A stretch of DNA of 64,000 bases from Verrucomicrobiaceae bacterium E54 (GTDB lineage Bacteria; Verrucomicrobiota; Verrucomicrobiia; Verrucomicrobiales; Akkermansiaceae). The DNA lies in contig JAKZES010000004.1 of assembly GCA_022548915.1 (NCBI GenBank), positions 1-64,000 on the forward strand. The letters run 5' to 3'. This document shows positions 1-9,507 of the stretch, piece after piece. Position numbers and translations under genes: made by a program. How positions within the stretch are numbered: the first letter of the stretch is position 1; each line of letters begins with the position of its first letter. The notes under the pieces were generated by a model. That model was not told where the DNA came from. It searched no databases and saw nothing but the letters and a program-made list of their open reading frames with translations.

Positions 1-46
1 TGATGAAATCGGCATCAGCCGGGCCGATTTCATCATCGGCGCTCCA

Positions 47-1273
47 TTACCACCTCGATGTCGGCATTTCAGTGGCCAACCGGGCGGCATGACCCTCCGG
101 CAGGCCCGCCGTGGCCGCAAATTCCGGCCAGCGCCGCACGACATCGATGACCCGGCCGATTTTTTCGTCGATCCGCCGGACCGACTGATCCCGGCCCAGT
201 CGGCGGAGATCGTCGGGCTTCAGCTCCGCATGGCGGCCATTCACGGCCGCGCTCCGGAGATTCGACGTGAGCGGATTGGAGGCAAAGGTCAGGTCGTAGG
301 CCGGACTCGGGTGCCACTGGTGTTCGGAGTCCATCAGGAAGGCGTGATTTCGCCCGTGATCATCGTCGTTGCCGACACTGACGTTGAACACCGCTCGAAG
401 GAAGAACTCATCGACCGCGGATTCTTCGGCACAAAGCATCCGCGCGAGATTCATCAGGTCGGCATAGTCCAGCCCGTCGCCGGGCGATGTGTGGGTCAGC
501 CCGCACCAGGTGTGGACGTGGAAACGCTGACCATCCAGGCGGTCGAATCGACGGGTGAGGAAATGCGCCCGCCCGCGCGCGTCGGTGAGAAGTCGGGTCT
601 CCGGCACGTGGATGCCTGCCGCAGCGGCCATCAGATGGCAGGCATGCTCTTCCCGCGTCTCCATCCCCTCCGCATCGAGCTGGAACTTGAGAAGCCAAGG
701 CGACGAGCCTTCAGGTGGGTTGCCGCCTCCGGGCCAGAGTGTGGCAAAGTCCTTGGAGAGGTGGACCAGTGCTTTGGGCTGGGCGCCCCCGGCCGTCATC
801 CCGGATCGAATCAGCTGGGTGATTCCTTCGGCGGGTTCACCGTCGTAAACCCGCCGCGCGGTATCCACCAGATCGGCCACATCGATGGCGACCTCGGAGC
901 GGAAATCCGGAGGCGCTTCGTCCGGCTCGTAGCCCAGCACCCCAATCCCATAGTCGCCTTGGGCGGCCAGCTTCTGCAGGGAGCCCACGCGCCGCCACGG
1001 AATGCCCTTCTCGTCAAAGAACCGCTTCAGCAACCGGGTGCCCCACCAATCGGGCATCGAGTCCTCGAACAAGCCGAACAGCGGCCCGAAGGCGGGAGTG
1101 GGCGTCGTGACCGAGCCCGGGGTGTTGGCCGGGAGGTAGATGGGCGAAAGCTCGATGCCACGTGCCGCCCACTCGGAATCAAATTCAAAAAAGACCCGGT
1201 GGTCGGGTGCCTCGAAGAGCCGGCCAATGACCGGTCCCTCCGGAATGCCCAGATGGCGGACGGTGAGCTTCAT
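47..1273 (-). CDS. hipA: HipA-family Ser/Thr kinase toxin
   Basis: 408-aa ORF with HipA-like N-terminal lobe and kinase core (GGAQPKALV, NDDDHGRNHAFL, SPAYDLTF); overlaps upstream HTH gene at an ATGA-type junction. Confidence 0.9.
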   Translation of the reverse strand: MKLTVRHLGIPEGPVIGRLFEAPDHRVFFEFDSEWAARGIELSPIYLPANTPGSVTTPTPAFGPLFGLFEDSMPDWWGTRLLKRFFDEKGIPWRRVGSLQKLAAQGDYGIGVLGYEPDEAPPDFRSEVAIDVADLVDTARRVYDGEPAEGITQLIRSGMTAGGAQPKALVHLSKDFATLWPGGGNPPEGSSPWLLKFQLDAEGMETREEHACHLMAAAAGIHVPETRLLTDARGRAHFLTRRFDRLDGQRFHVHTWCGLTHTSPGDGLDYADLMNLARMLCAEESAVDEFFLRAVFNVSVGNDDDHGRNHAFLMDSEHQWHPSPAYDLTFASNPLTSNLRSAAVNGRHAELKPDDLRRLGRDQSVRRIDEKIGRVIDVVRRWPEFAATAGLPEGHAARLATEMPTSRW

Positions 1274-1575
1274 GATCTGATCGAGCCGCGGGTGGCCTTC
1301 TCAACCGCTTCGAGCGAGGCATAGGCAGGCGTCTCCGCGAAAAGCTCCCGCAGGCCGCCGTCGAGATTGAGGATCACCGCCACCTTCGCCAGGCGCTGCA
1401 GCGAGCCCTTGCCCTCACGCTCCAGCAGCTTGAGCGTCGAAAGGCTGATCCCCGACCGCTCGGCCAGCTCCGCCTGGGTCCAACCCCGGGCCTTGCGATG
1501 ATCGCGAATCCGGTGGCCAATCTGACGCGTCAAGTGAGTCGGGTTCCGTTGTTGAAAAGTCGATATTTTGTCCAC
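1270..1575 (-). CDS. hipB: HipB-like XRE-family HTH antitoxin
   Basis: HTH motif RKARGWTQAELAERSGISLSTLKLLEREGKG; immediately upstream of and overlapping hipA. Confidence 0.82.
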   Translation of the reverse strand: MDKISTFQQRNPTHLTRQIGHRIRDHRKARGWTQAELAERSGISLSTLKLLEREGKGSLQRLAKVAVILNLDGGLRELFAETPAYASLEAVEKATRGSIRS

Positions 1576-1772
1576 AAAAGCTCAATAAGGGCAAAATAGA
1601 CAAAATACAAGCTCTTATGGAGCGCGCGACGCTGTCGCGCATCGCTGGGCTCGAGGTGTTCTTTTCCCGGCAAGGGTCGAAAGGCGGTCGCTGCCTGCCT
1701 TTCCGGGAGTTTGAGCCGTGGGGAAGATTCGGGACTTCTTGGGTTCGCGGGGAGCGACGGCGTCGCGCGTTC

Positions 1773-3131
1773 TTACCGCTCCATCTGCTGCCGCCAGTAG
1801 TCGAGGCGCTCCTTGATCCGCTTCTCGAGGCCGTTCTCGGTGGGCGTGTAGTATTTCCGGCCCTCGGGCAGGTAGGCCTGGGGGACGTAGCCCCCCTCGT
1901 AGTCGTGGGAGTAAAGATACTGGAGTTTCTCGTCTTCCGTTCCGCTGGCGGACGCCAGCTTTTTCCGGGTCTTGGTGCGCAGGTGCTCCGGTACCGCCAG
2001 CGTCCGGCCCTTTTCGATGTCCTTCATCGCGGCACCGAGGGCGGCGTAGGCGCTGTTCGATTTCGGTGCCGTGGCGAGGTAGACGGTGGCGTGGGCCAGC
2101 GGGATGCGGCCCTCGGGCATGCCGATGAACTCAAAGGCCTGGTGGGCGTCCATCGCCACCCGCAGGGCGTTGGAGTCCGCCAGACCGATGTCCTCGCTTG
2201 CCGAAATCACCAACCGGCGGGCGATGAAGCGGGGGTCCTCGCCGGCGTGGAGCATTTTTGCCAGCCAGTAGAGGGCGGCATCGGGGTCCGAGCCACGGAT
2301 GGACTTGATGAAGGCCGAGGCGGTGTCGTAGTGGGCGTCGCCATCCGCATCGTAGGCAATCGCCTTGCGCTGGATGCTCTCTTCGGCGACCGCCAGACTC
2401 AGGTGGATCGTGCCATCCCCCGCGGGAGGCGTGGTCAGGACCGACAACTCCAGCGCCGTCAGGGCTTTTCGGACGTCGCCGTCGGACATCTCCGCCAGGT
2501 GCCTCAGGGCCTCCGATTCAGCCTCGATCGCCATCGAGCCAAAGCCGCGATCCGAATCCGATATCGCCCGCTCCAACAATTGAATCAAGCATTCGCTTGA
2601 AACAGATTCAAGCTGAAAGATCTGGGAGCGGGACACCAGCGGCGAGTTGACGTAAAAGTAGGGATTATGGGTGGTTGCGCCGATGAAACGAACGGTTGCT
2701 TTCTCAATGTGAGGCAGCAGCACGTCCTGCTGGGACTTGTTGAAACGGTGGATCTCATCAATAAACAAAACGGTCGTTTGGTTGCGGAGATCGCGGTAGG
2801 TGCGTGCCTGATCGATCTTGGCGCGGATTTCGGCGACGTTGGACTCGACGCCATTCAGTGCCTCGAAGCGGGATCCGGTCGTGCGGGCGATGACGTGGGC
2901 GAGGGTGGTCTTTCCGGTGCCCGGGGGGCCGTGGAAGATCAGCGAGGTGAAGCGGTCGGACTCGATCGCCCGGCGCAGCAGCTTGCCTTGGCCGAGGATG
3001 TGGTCCTGTCCGAGGATCTCGTCGAGCGTGCGCGGGCGCATCCGCGCGGCGAGCGGTTCATCGGCGGAGGCCTCGCGGGGTCTCGAGGGTTCCGCGTCGC
3101 TGGCGAAGAGGTCGGCCACGGGATGATTCAA
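1773..3131 (-). CDS. rarA: Replication-associated recombination protein A (AAA+ ATPase)
   Basis: Full-length ORF with RPRTLDEILGQDHILG, Walker A GPPGTGKTT, Walker B FIDEIHRF. Confidence 0.93.
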   Translation of the reverse strand: MNHPVADLFASDAEPSRPREASADEPLAARMRPRTLDEILGQDHILGQGKLLRRAIESDRFTSLIFHGPPGTGKTTLAHVIARTTGSRFEALNGVESNVAEIRAKIDQARTYRDLRNQTTVLFIDEIHRFNKSQQDVLLPHIEKATVRFIGATTHNPYFYVNSPLVSRSQIFQLESVSSECLIQLLERAISDSDRGFGSMAIEAESEALRHLAEMSDGDVRKALTALELSVLTTPPAGDGTIHLSLAVAEESIQRKAIAYDADGDAHYDTASAFIKSIRGSDPDAALYWLAKMLHAGEDPRFIARRLVISASEDIGLADSNALRVAMDAHQAFEFIGMPEGRIPLAHATVYLATAPKSNSAYAALGAAMKDIEKGRTLAVPEHLRTKTRKKLASASGTEDEKLQYLYSHDYEGGYVPQAYLPEGRKYYTPTENGLEKRIKERLDYWRQQMER

Positions 3132-3175
3132 GATTGGAGATTGCCCGATGACGATTTCGGAATTGGGATTTCGGC

Positions 3176-3826
3176 ATGCAGACGCTGAAGCACCTCCTGG
3201 AAAAGAATCGTGAGTGGGCTGCGGGCCAGCTCGAGGAGGATCCCGGTTTCTTCAGTCGTCTGGTCGCCCAGCAGAACCCCGAGTACCTCTGGATCGGGTG
3301 CTCCGACAGCCGCGTGCCCGCCAATCAGATCACCGGCCTCGCGCCCGGCGAGGTCTTCGTCCACCGCAACGTGGCCAACGTGGTCGTGCAAACGGATTTC
3401 AGCATGCTTTCCGTGCTCCAGTACGCCGTGGACGTCCTCAAGGTCCGCCACGTCATCGTTTGCGGGCACTACGGCTGCGGCGGCGTGCAGGCGGCGCTCG
3501 AGACCGTGCCGCACGGAATCATCGACAATTGGCTGCGCCACATCCGCAACATCGCGCGCCGGAGGGCGGACGAACTCCAGGACCTCGAACCCGCCGAGCG
3601 GATCGACCGCCTGTGCGAGCTCAACGTGCTGGCCAATGCCGAGAACATCGCCCGCTCGACCATCGTCGAGGATGCGTGGGACCGCGGCCAGCAGGTCGGC
3701 GTCCACAGCTGGATCTACGACCTCGGCAACGGCCTGATCAAGCCGCTCGCGCCGTCGATCAATCACGCCGTTTTCGACCCGGCGGTGTTCCGCGGGCCGG
3801 ATGCCGGAAAATTGCCGGTTGAATAA
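3176..3826 (+). CDS. Beta-class carbonic anhydrase
   Basis: CSDSRVPANQI, EVFVHRNVANVV, CGHYGCGGV zinc-site motifs. Confidence 0.95.
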   Translation: MQTLKHLLEKNREWAAGQLEEDPGFFSRLVAQQNPEYLWIGCSDSRVPANQITGLAPGEVFVHRNVANVVVQTDFSMLSVLQYAVDVLKVRHVIVCGHYGCGGVQAALETVPHGIIDNWLRHIRNIARRRADELQDLEPAERIDRLCELNVLANAENIARSTIVEDAWDRGQQVGVHSWIYDLGNGLIKPLAPSINHAVFDPAVFRGPDAGKLPVE

Positions 3827-3864
3827 TCGGCGGGGCAGGGGCATCTTGCGCCGACTCAGCAAAC

Positions 3865-4219
3865 GGGGGCGTTCTGGTTTCGACGGGATGTTCGACGAGC
3901 TGGCTGCACGTGGAGGTTGATCGGTTGGCCTCCTAAAAAGCCGATCAAACAGAATAATTGCAGACTCTAACGAGCTCGCACTTGCTGCTTAATTGACGGC
4001 AACGTCTGAACCCTGATGCCTGTTAAGGGGGAAGGCGACCAACCAACAGGCTGGCTGGCGGACCGGGCGACCGGGTCCGGCGGTGAGATTCAACAGGACG
4101 CTAGGGTGGGGGACGCGGCTGACGGGCTGATCCCATCCGAAGCAACGAGTGTCAGCTAAACGTGTAGATGCCAGCACTGAAGGCATTTCGGACAGGGGTT
4201 CGACTCCCCTCGCCTCCAC
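3865..4219 (+). ncRNA. ssrA: tmRNA (ssrA)
   Basis: 5' GGGGGCGTTCTGGTTTCGACGGGAT; tag ORF GCAGACTCTAACGAGCTCGCACTTGCTGCTTAA (ADSNELALAA*) at 3960-3992; 3' T-arm GGTTCGACTCCCC and acceptor CGCCTCC pairing with GGGGGCG. Confidence 0.95.
4199..4219 (+). repeat. attL of tmRNA-integrated island (21-bp direct repeat)
   Basis: TTCGACTCCCCTCGCCTCCAC identical to 37717-37737. Confidence 0.93.
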
Positions 4220-4396
4220 TTTTCTTTCCTTTTGATTTTGAGTTACTTACGGACCGGGGTTGTGGTCTGATCGGCACTTTCAAAAGGATTTCAAAAAATC
4301 AGGCCCGAATTTGGGGGTCTCCCGGGCACCTGTCGAAGCGGTCATTCAGATCCATTAGTCGGCAATCCTGCTCGCCAGTCGCCAGCGGGTTGAGCT

Positions 4397-4795
4397 TCAG
4401 GAAATGGCTCCGAGCGCTCCCTGATCGAAGGTGCCGTTTTTGCAGGATGGACACCTTCGGCCGGCGAGCTTCGCCACGTCGACGAGAGCGGAGCTGCCGC
4501 ACTCGGTGCACGTGAGTTCGTCGCGGTCGGGATCCCGCTTCACGATCTCGAGGCAGGCTTCGCAGAGGTAGTCGGATTCGTTTCCGCCACGCTCCTTCAC
4601 GACCTGCTCGATCTCGTTGGCGGTTGGTGGATGGCCGAGGATGTCGGCGACGATCTCCTCGAGTTCCTGTTCGCCCCCGGGGTGGTAGAAGTGGTGGCGC
4701 TCTCCGTCCGGTCCTTGGACGTACGGATTCCCGTCATCCCAGGAGTCGACCGTGAAGTCGCAGCTGGGACAGGTGTAGCTGGTGCAGGACGCCAT
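4397..4795 (-). CDS. Hypothetical zinc-ribbon protein
   Basis: 132-aa ORF with several CxxC pairs (YTCPSC, YLCEAC, LTCTEC, RRCPSC). Confidence 0.65.
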   Translation of the reverse strand: MASCTSYTCPSCDFTVDSWDDGNPYVQGPDGERHHFYHPGGEQELEEIVADILGHPPTANEIEQVVKERGGNESDYLCEACLEIVKRDPDRDELTCTECGSSALVDVAKLAGRRCPSCKNGTFDQGALGAIS

Positions 4796-5219
4796 TGGGT
4801 TGATCGAGTGTTGGGATCCTTCAGGCCAACCGGAGGCCCTTGGAAGTCGTCATCGCCGGGCTAATCGGGGCGGCCGAGTGGGTCATTTTTACGCAAGATT
4901 CGCGCTGCGGAAAAAGCCATTGAGAAGATGACCTCTCAAAAATCATGCTTTTTCGGAGATTTTGTGCATTCGATCTGGATAGGAATTGTTCCCACCAAGG
5001 AGGCCAAAACCCGAAGGGCCAGAGGCTGCAATTCGTTGTAGATCAGGCATCAACAGAGAATTGAAAATACACGAATGGAGCAGCCAGTGGTCGAAGCTGC
5101 TGCCACATCGGATCCAAGAACCGATTGAGGAGACCGCTTTCAGGCTCCCAGGAGGCACATATTCTGGAAGAGCGTCACGAAGCTGCCTTGAAGCGGTGGG
5201 ATTGGTTTGCATCATTCGG

Positions 5220-5528
5220 CTACTCCGAAGCGAAGGCAGCCCAAGTCACCCGCCAGTTGTTTTCGCACGCAATCTTTGCGGTGAGTTTGTGACCGCCCGG
5301 AGGAAACCTGAGGTTGATGCGGAATCCGGACTTGCTGGGGTGGTAGATGGCTGATGCCCCCTCGGCCACCCAGTGCTGGGAGTCGCCTGCCAGCGAACAG
5401 ACGTAGACGGGGGCGGCTTCCAGGTGCTCGAGTCCGGTGGCGACCTGGACGAAGATCTGCCCTTCCTGATCGGGGTGATCTTTCCAGTCGGAGGGGCAGG
5501 AGGAACCGGCGGCGATGGCGACAGACAT
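5220..5528 (-). CDS. Hypothetical protein
   Basis: 102-aa ORF; product unrecognised. Confidence 0.5.
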   Translation of the reverse strand: MSVAIAAGSSCPSDWKDHPDQEGQIFVQVATGLEHLEAAPVYVCSLAGDSQHWVAEGASAIYHPSKSGFRINLRFPPGGHKLTAKIACENNWRVTWAAFASE

Positions 5529-5587
5529 GTTCCTACCTTGCGGAGCGGTGTGGTGTGTCGGCGAGCCAATTCCCGGCTGCTGACCGC

Positions 5588-5628
5588 TAAGAAAAAGAAC
5601 CCGCCCCGGCCGGGGCCGGGGCGAGCTC
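5588..5628 (-). terminator. Rho-independent terminator after 5640-6143 gene
   Basis: On - strand: GCCCCGGCCCCGGCCGGGGC hairpin followed by T-rich tract (GGGTTCTTTTTC). Confidence 0.7.
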
Positions 5629-5639
5629 TTGGGACGGGA

Positions 5640-6143
5640 TCAGTTGTAATGCTCGTAGGGGTGGTGGCGATCTGGTCGCCGGGTAGCCCGATGCCGTTGG
5701 ATCAGCTTCACCACCAGGAAGGCGGTGGCCAGAGCCAGGACGATCGGCGGCATGGCCGAGACTGCGGTGGTGATGTTGGTCAGCGAGGTGCTGACCAGAC
5801 CGCTCCACGATTCCAGGCCGGCGAGAAGTGCCGTCACGGGTGGGATGATGAGCACGGCAGCGACGGTCAGGACGACAGCCAACCACAGGCTCACCCGGAT
5901 CCACTCCCGGAGGAATCCACTCGGTGAGAGCCAGTGCTCGGCTCTCAACAGATTGTAACGCACCACCTCGGCGGAGCGCTCCGGCCATCGGAGTCGGTCG
6001 AGCTGGGCGATGATCACGGGCCTGGCCACCGGGGCCGGCCTCCAGACCTGCCGAGCGAGTTGGAACACCGGCCGGCCGGGTGGCCCGAGCGGTGCCGGCT
6101 CTTCGGGCACCGGCTTGCCGGGATCAGGAGGTAGCGCTTGCAT
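5640..6143 (-). CDS. Hypothetical membrane protein
   Basis: Two hydrophobic segments (VSLWLAVVLTVAAVLIIPPVTALLAG; MPPIVLALATAFLVVKLI); overlaps upstream lipoprotein gene. Confidence 0.6.
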   Translation of the reverse strand: MQALPPDPGKPVPEEPAPLGPPGRPVFQLARQVWRPAPVARPVIIAQLDRLRWPERSAEVVRYNLLRAEHWLSPSGFLREWIRVSLWLAVVLTVAAVLIIPPVTALLAGLESWSGLVSTSLTNITTAVSAMPPIVLALATAFLVVKLIQRHRATRRPDRHHPYEHYN

Positions 6144-6486
6144 GGCTGCTCTCCCCCCTTGAGCTGGATCCGATTGCTGTTCCTCCGACAAAGGCAATCA
6201 CGGTGACGAAGGCCAGACCCAGGGCGGCCAACTGCCATCGGCCCTTGCCCATGGTTGCCTTCTCGACCTTGGCCTCTGCCTCTTGGACTTCGGCTTTGGC
6301 TTCTTCGACCTTGGCTTCGGCTTGTTGTCGGAGCTGGCGTTCGGCCTTCACTCGATCCTCGATCACGCTAACCGGACTGGCACCCGGCGAACGCGGTGGT
6401 GGTGGTGCGCCTCCGCTGGATTCATCACAGCTGCTCAGCAGAAATGCGGTCAGCAGGAGGAGCACGGTATTGATGATGGTCTTCAT
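6124..6486 (-). CDS. Putative lipoprotein with coiled coil and C-terminal TM
   Basis: Lipobox-like LLTAFLLSSC, coiled-coil EAKVEEAKAEVQEAEAKVEKA, then LAALGLAFVTVIAFVGG. Confidence 0.65.
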   Translation of the reverse strand: MKTIINTVLLLLTAFLLSSCDESSGGAPPPPRSPGASPVSVIEDRVKAERQLRQQAEAKVEEAKAEVQEAEAKVEKATMGKGRWQLAALGLAFVTVIAFVGGTAIGSSSRGESSHASATS

Positions 6487-6499
6487 GGTGCTCCTCCTT

Positions 6500-7303
6500 T
6501 CAGTTGGCGAGTCCGACGACGCCGTCGCAAAGCCCGTGGAGGGCTTCGCTGCGGGCGAGTGTCAGGCTCGGGTTTTGGCCCTTGTAGACCTCGGTGAAGG
6601 CGTTGAAGAGGCTCCAGACCGTTCGTGGCCTGAAGGCCGCGTGACTCGGCTCTCTCCATTCGTGGACGACGTCCGGCACCTGCATCGGCGTGATCGCCCC
6701 GCAGTCGGTGGCCCGAATGACGAGGTCGTGAACCTCCCAATCGGCGAGGGGCCGATCCCGGTAGGCGTCAATGCGTCGATCCAGACCGCGGAAGCGATCC
6801 CCAAGACGACCGACGGCACGGGCCGTCAGATGCCTCAGGTCACGGTAGGCGAAGCGGGTGTGCTTGCGGCTGATTTTCACCTCGCCGGAGAAAGCGAGGT
6901 TGTCGCAGGTGAAGACCGAGGTGCCCGCCACGAGTCCGGCCGGGAAGGTCTTGTCGTGGCTGTTCCGCAGGCCGACGACCCAGGCGTAGTCACGCTCGGG
7001 TGTGTCGGGCTGGCGAACCTCCATCACGCCGAAGTAGCGTCGGCCCTCGTGGGAGAGGGCGTGGCTTTCGCGGCCGATCTGGAAGCCGGCGGTTTCGAGC
7101 TGGGTCTGGACTTCCTCCAGCAACGCCCGATGGGCGAGTGGATACCAGGTGGTGGTGCCCCTTGGGGTGGGCACGGCATTGAGGGTGGGCCGGTCGACGA
7201 GTTCCGCCCCGCAGTGGAGCAGCATTCCGGCGACGGGCCTTTCGATGGGTGGATCGACGATCTCGTATGGCACGGGAACGTCGGGATTCATCAGTTCAGT
7301 CAT
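6500..7303 (-). CDS. DUF932 domain-containing protein (phage/plasmid-associated)
   Basis: TWYPLAHRALLEEVQTQLE and VVGLRNSHDKTFPAGLVAGTSVFTCDNLAFSGEVKISRKHTRFAYRDL, typical of DUF932. Confidence 0.8.
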   Translation of the reverse strand: MTELMNPDVPVPYEIVDPPIERPVAGMLLHCGAELVDRPTLNAVPTPRGTTTWYPLAHRALLEEVQTQLETAGFQIGRESHALSHEGRRYFGVMEVRQPDTPERDYAWVVGLRNSHDKTFPAGLVAGTSVFTCDNLAFSGEVKISRKHTRFAYRDLRHLTARAVGRLGDRFRGLDRRIDAYRDRPLADWEVHDLVIRATDCGAITPMQVPDVVHEWREPSHAAFRPRTVWSLFNAFTEVYKGQNPSLTLARSEALHGLCDGVVGLAN

Positions 7304-7339
7304 TTGGTTTGGCTGGTTGTTGGTTTCTAGGAATGCACG

Positions 7340-7370
7340 AAGGGCGGCCCCGGAAACCGGAGCCGCCCTT
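7340..7370. terminator. Strong GC hairpin in DUF932 upstream region
   Basis: AAGGGCGGC-CCCGGAAACCGGA-GCCGCCCTT nested stem; no long U-tract, so function uncertain. Confidence 0.45.
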
Positions 7371-7774
7371 GGTGCGGAGAATCAGAGTCTGGCCGAAAAG
7401 CTTCCGCCTTGAGCCATCAAAGGAGATGAGGAAAGCTGGAACAGCTGCTGAGGAACCCATGTGCTACCACTTCCGACGCCCGTCACCTCCAATGGTCGGG
7501 ATGCTCCGAGCCTGTATCGTCGCCCAAGGCGGGATGGACGTGGGCGTGGTGACGAGTAAGCTGCAATTAGGCAACGCCCATGAACCGCACCTCACGCCTC
7601 GGCATCAAAGCCCGTGTCTAGCCCTGACCCCCCTGAGTTTTGAGCTCAACCCGGATAAAGCCTTTTTAGGCCTCCTTCGTGCAGGGCAAGCCGATCAACC
7701 TCGGTTCAATCGGTCCAACTGAAGCGGAACTATTGTCGCAAGAAAGCCAAAGCATTTTACCACTACGAATCTTC

Positions 7775-8524
7775 ATGAACTACCTAGACACACAGCAAGT
7801 TTGCCTAAACGGACATCAGATCACGGATGGAATCAAGTTTAGTCCCGAAGCCATGAGGGACCACTGCCCAGAATGTGGTGAGAAAACCATCACAGAATGC
7901 CCTAAATGCAGCAAAGCAATTCCAGGCCATCAGCATTACGAGGGAGTTTTTGTGGCCGGTTCTGAGCCAGTCCCATCACACTGCACATCCTGTGGAGCAC
8001 AATTCCCTTGGACAGAGAGAAGAAAGAAGATGGCGACTCAATCCGGAAAAGATTCGGGAGTCGACTTTGCTGATCTAGTGCGGGTAGCGTGCTCTAGGTT
8101 TCATCTTGTCACCAAACAGCTTCGAGAGCGTCACGCTTCTCGCTCAACACTCGATGTTGAGGATGAGTACGATGTGCAGGACCTACTGCATAGCCTCTTG
8201 CGACTCTATTTCGACGACATCCGGCCTGAAGAGTGGACGCCCAGCTATGCGGGAAAGTCTTCCCGAATGGACTTTCTCTTGAAGGCTACTGGAATTGTGA
8301 TTGAGGTCAAAATGACTCGAAAGGGCCTCGGGGCGAAGGAGCTCGGAACACAGCTCATCGAAGACATTGGCCGTTACCAATCCCACCCCGATTGTGAGCA
8401 CTTAATCTGTTTTGTTTATGACCCAGACGGCCGTGTCGCAAATCCGAGAGGCATTGAGCGGGACTTAAGTCGCTCTGAGGGAGGTCTTAAGGTGACTGTT
8501 TGGATAGTGCCTCAAGGCTACTAA
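7775..8524 (+). CDS. DUF2321-like zinc ribbon fused to DpnII/MboI-type restriction endonuclease domain
   Basis: N-terminal CPECGEKTITECPKC ribbons; C-terminal RFHLVTKQLRERHASRSTLDVEDEYDVQDLLHSLLRLYFDDIRPEEWTPSYAGKSSRMDFLL with IVIEVKMTR. Confidence 0.75.
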   Translation: MNYLDTQQVCLNGHQITDGIKFSPEAMRDHCPECGEKTITECPKCSKAIPGHQHYEGVFVAGSEPVPSHCTSCGAQFPWTERRKKMATQSGKDSGVDFADLVRVACSRFHLVTKQLRERHASRSTLDVEDEYDVQDLLHSLLRLYFDDIRPEEWTPSYAGKSSRMDFLLKATGIVIEVKMTRKGLGAKELGTQLIEDIGRYQSHPDCEHLICFVYDPDGRVANPRGIERDLSRSEGGLKVTVWIVPQGY

Positions 8525-8679
8525 AAATCAAATTGCATTCAGAGCTGCAATCAGCCTCGAGAACCTACCTGCACCATTGTCAGAGCTGTCTAGTCGGTTT
8601 TGAGTAAAACCCCTAGAGAACGGGACATGTGAAGCCCGATCCTCACCCACTCGGGCAGAGGACCGGGCCCGAATTTGCT

Positions 8680-9507
8680 CTACGCCGAAGTCCTGCTAGA
8701 TGGCGGCCACGCGGCACAGTCCTTGCGAAACTGGCACCACGAGCAGTGCATGCCGGGCTGTGGGAAGAACCGTTCTTCAACGATCCCCTCCACGGCGGTC
8801 TCGAGCATCCGAACGACCCGGTCCTTCCGTTGCCGGTCGGCGGGTGGGGAGCTGACCTTGATGACCTGCGGCGTCTTGGTCTTCACCAGGAACACGAGGT
8901 CGAGCGACGGCGGGGTTTCTCCCGTCGCGCCCTCGACCAGCAGCTGGTAGCTGACCAACTGGATCTCGTGGTCGAAGGCCGCCTGCTTCGGGTCGGGGCG
9001 CGCCGCGGCGGACTTGAAGTCCACCGGGACGCCGTCGTGGGTGACGAGGTCGATGACCCCGCCCAACGGCACCGGGAGCCCGTCGAGCTTCTGGTCGAGG
9101 GGCACTTCCACCGCCTTGGGGCGCTCGGTGGGTGCCTCCCCGGAGTCGAGGTAGGCGGCCAGCACCCGCAGCCCGTCTTCCCGGGCCTTGGTGCGGGCCT
9201 TGTCGTCCTTCCAGGACACCGGGCCTTCCTCTTTCTCCAGACGCCGGAACTCGACCTCGAAGACGCTGGCGAGCATCTCGGGCGAATCGTTTCCACCCCG
9301 CCAGCGGGCGAGGTGGAAGGCCTGTAGCCCGGCGTGGATCGCCTTCCCCAGATGCAGGGACGGCGACACCGGGGCCGGCAGACGCAGCACGCGCTCGAAG
9401 AAGAACTTCAACGAGCACGACAGGTACGACTTCGCCGCGCTGGGCGAGATGTGGTCCGGGAGGGTCCGGGGGGCTGGCGCCACCGCCTGCTGGGTCGGGG
9501 CGATCAT
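8680..9507 (-). CDS. RecB/AddB-like PD-(D/E)XK nuclease family protein
   Basis: ISPSAAKSYLSCSLKFFFERVLRLP, PVDFKSAAARPDPKQAAFDHEIQLVSYQLL, C-terminal CSWCQFRKDC. Confidence 0.8.
   Translation of the reverse strand: MIAPTQQAVAPAPRTLPDHISPSAAKSYLSCSLKFFFERVLRLPAPVSPSLHLGKAIHAGLQAFHLARWRGGNDSPEMLASVFEVEFRRLEKEEGPVSWKDDKARTKAREDGLRVLAAYLDSGEAPTERPKAVEVPLDQKLDGLPVPLGGVIDLVTHDGVPVDFKSAAARPDPKQAAFDHEIQLVSYQLLVEGATGETPPSLDLVFLVKTKTPQVIKVSSPPADRQRKDRVVRMLETAVEGIVEERFFPQPGMHCSWCQFRKDCAAWPPSSRTSA

Noticed and set aside
89-1324. 411-aa plus-strand ORF opposite hipA
   Set aside because: Antisense shadow of HipA; no domain
3128-3862. 244-aa minus-strand ORF opposite carbonic anhydrase
   Set aside because: Shadow ORF; overlaps a clear carbonic anhydrase
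3989-4219. 76-aa minus-strand ORF inside tmRNA
   Set aside because: Lies wholly within the structured ssrA gene
4943-5354. Overlapping small ORFs on both strands
   Set aside because: Neither strand has recognisable features; not supported as coding
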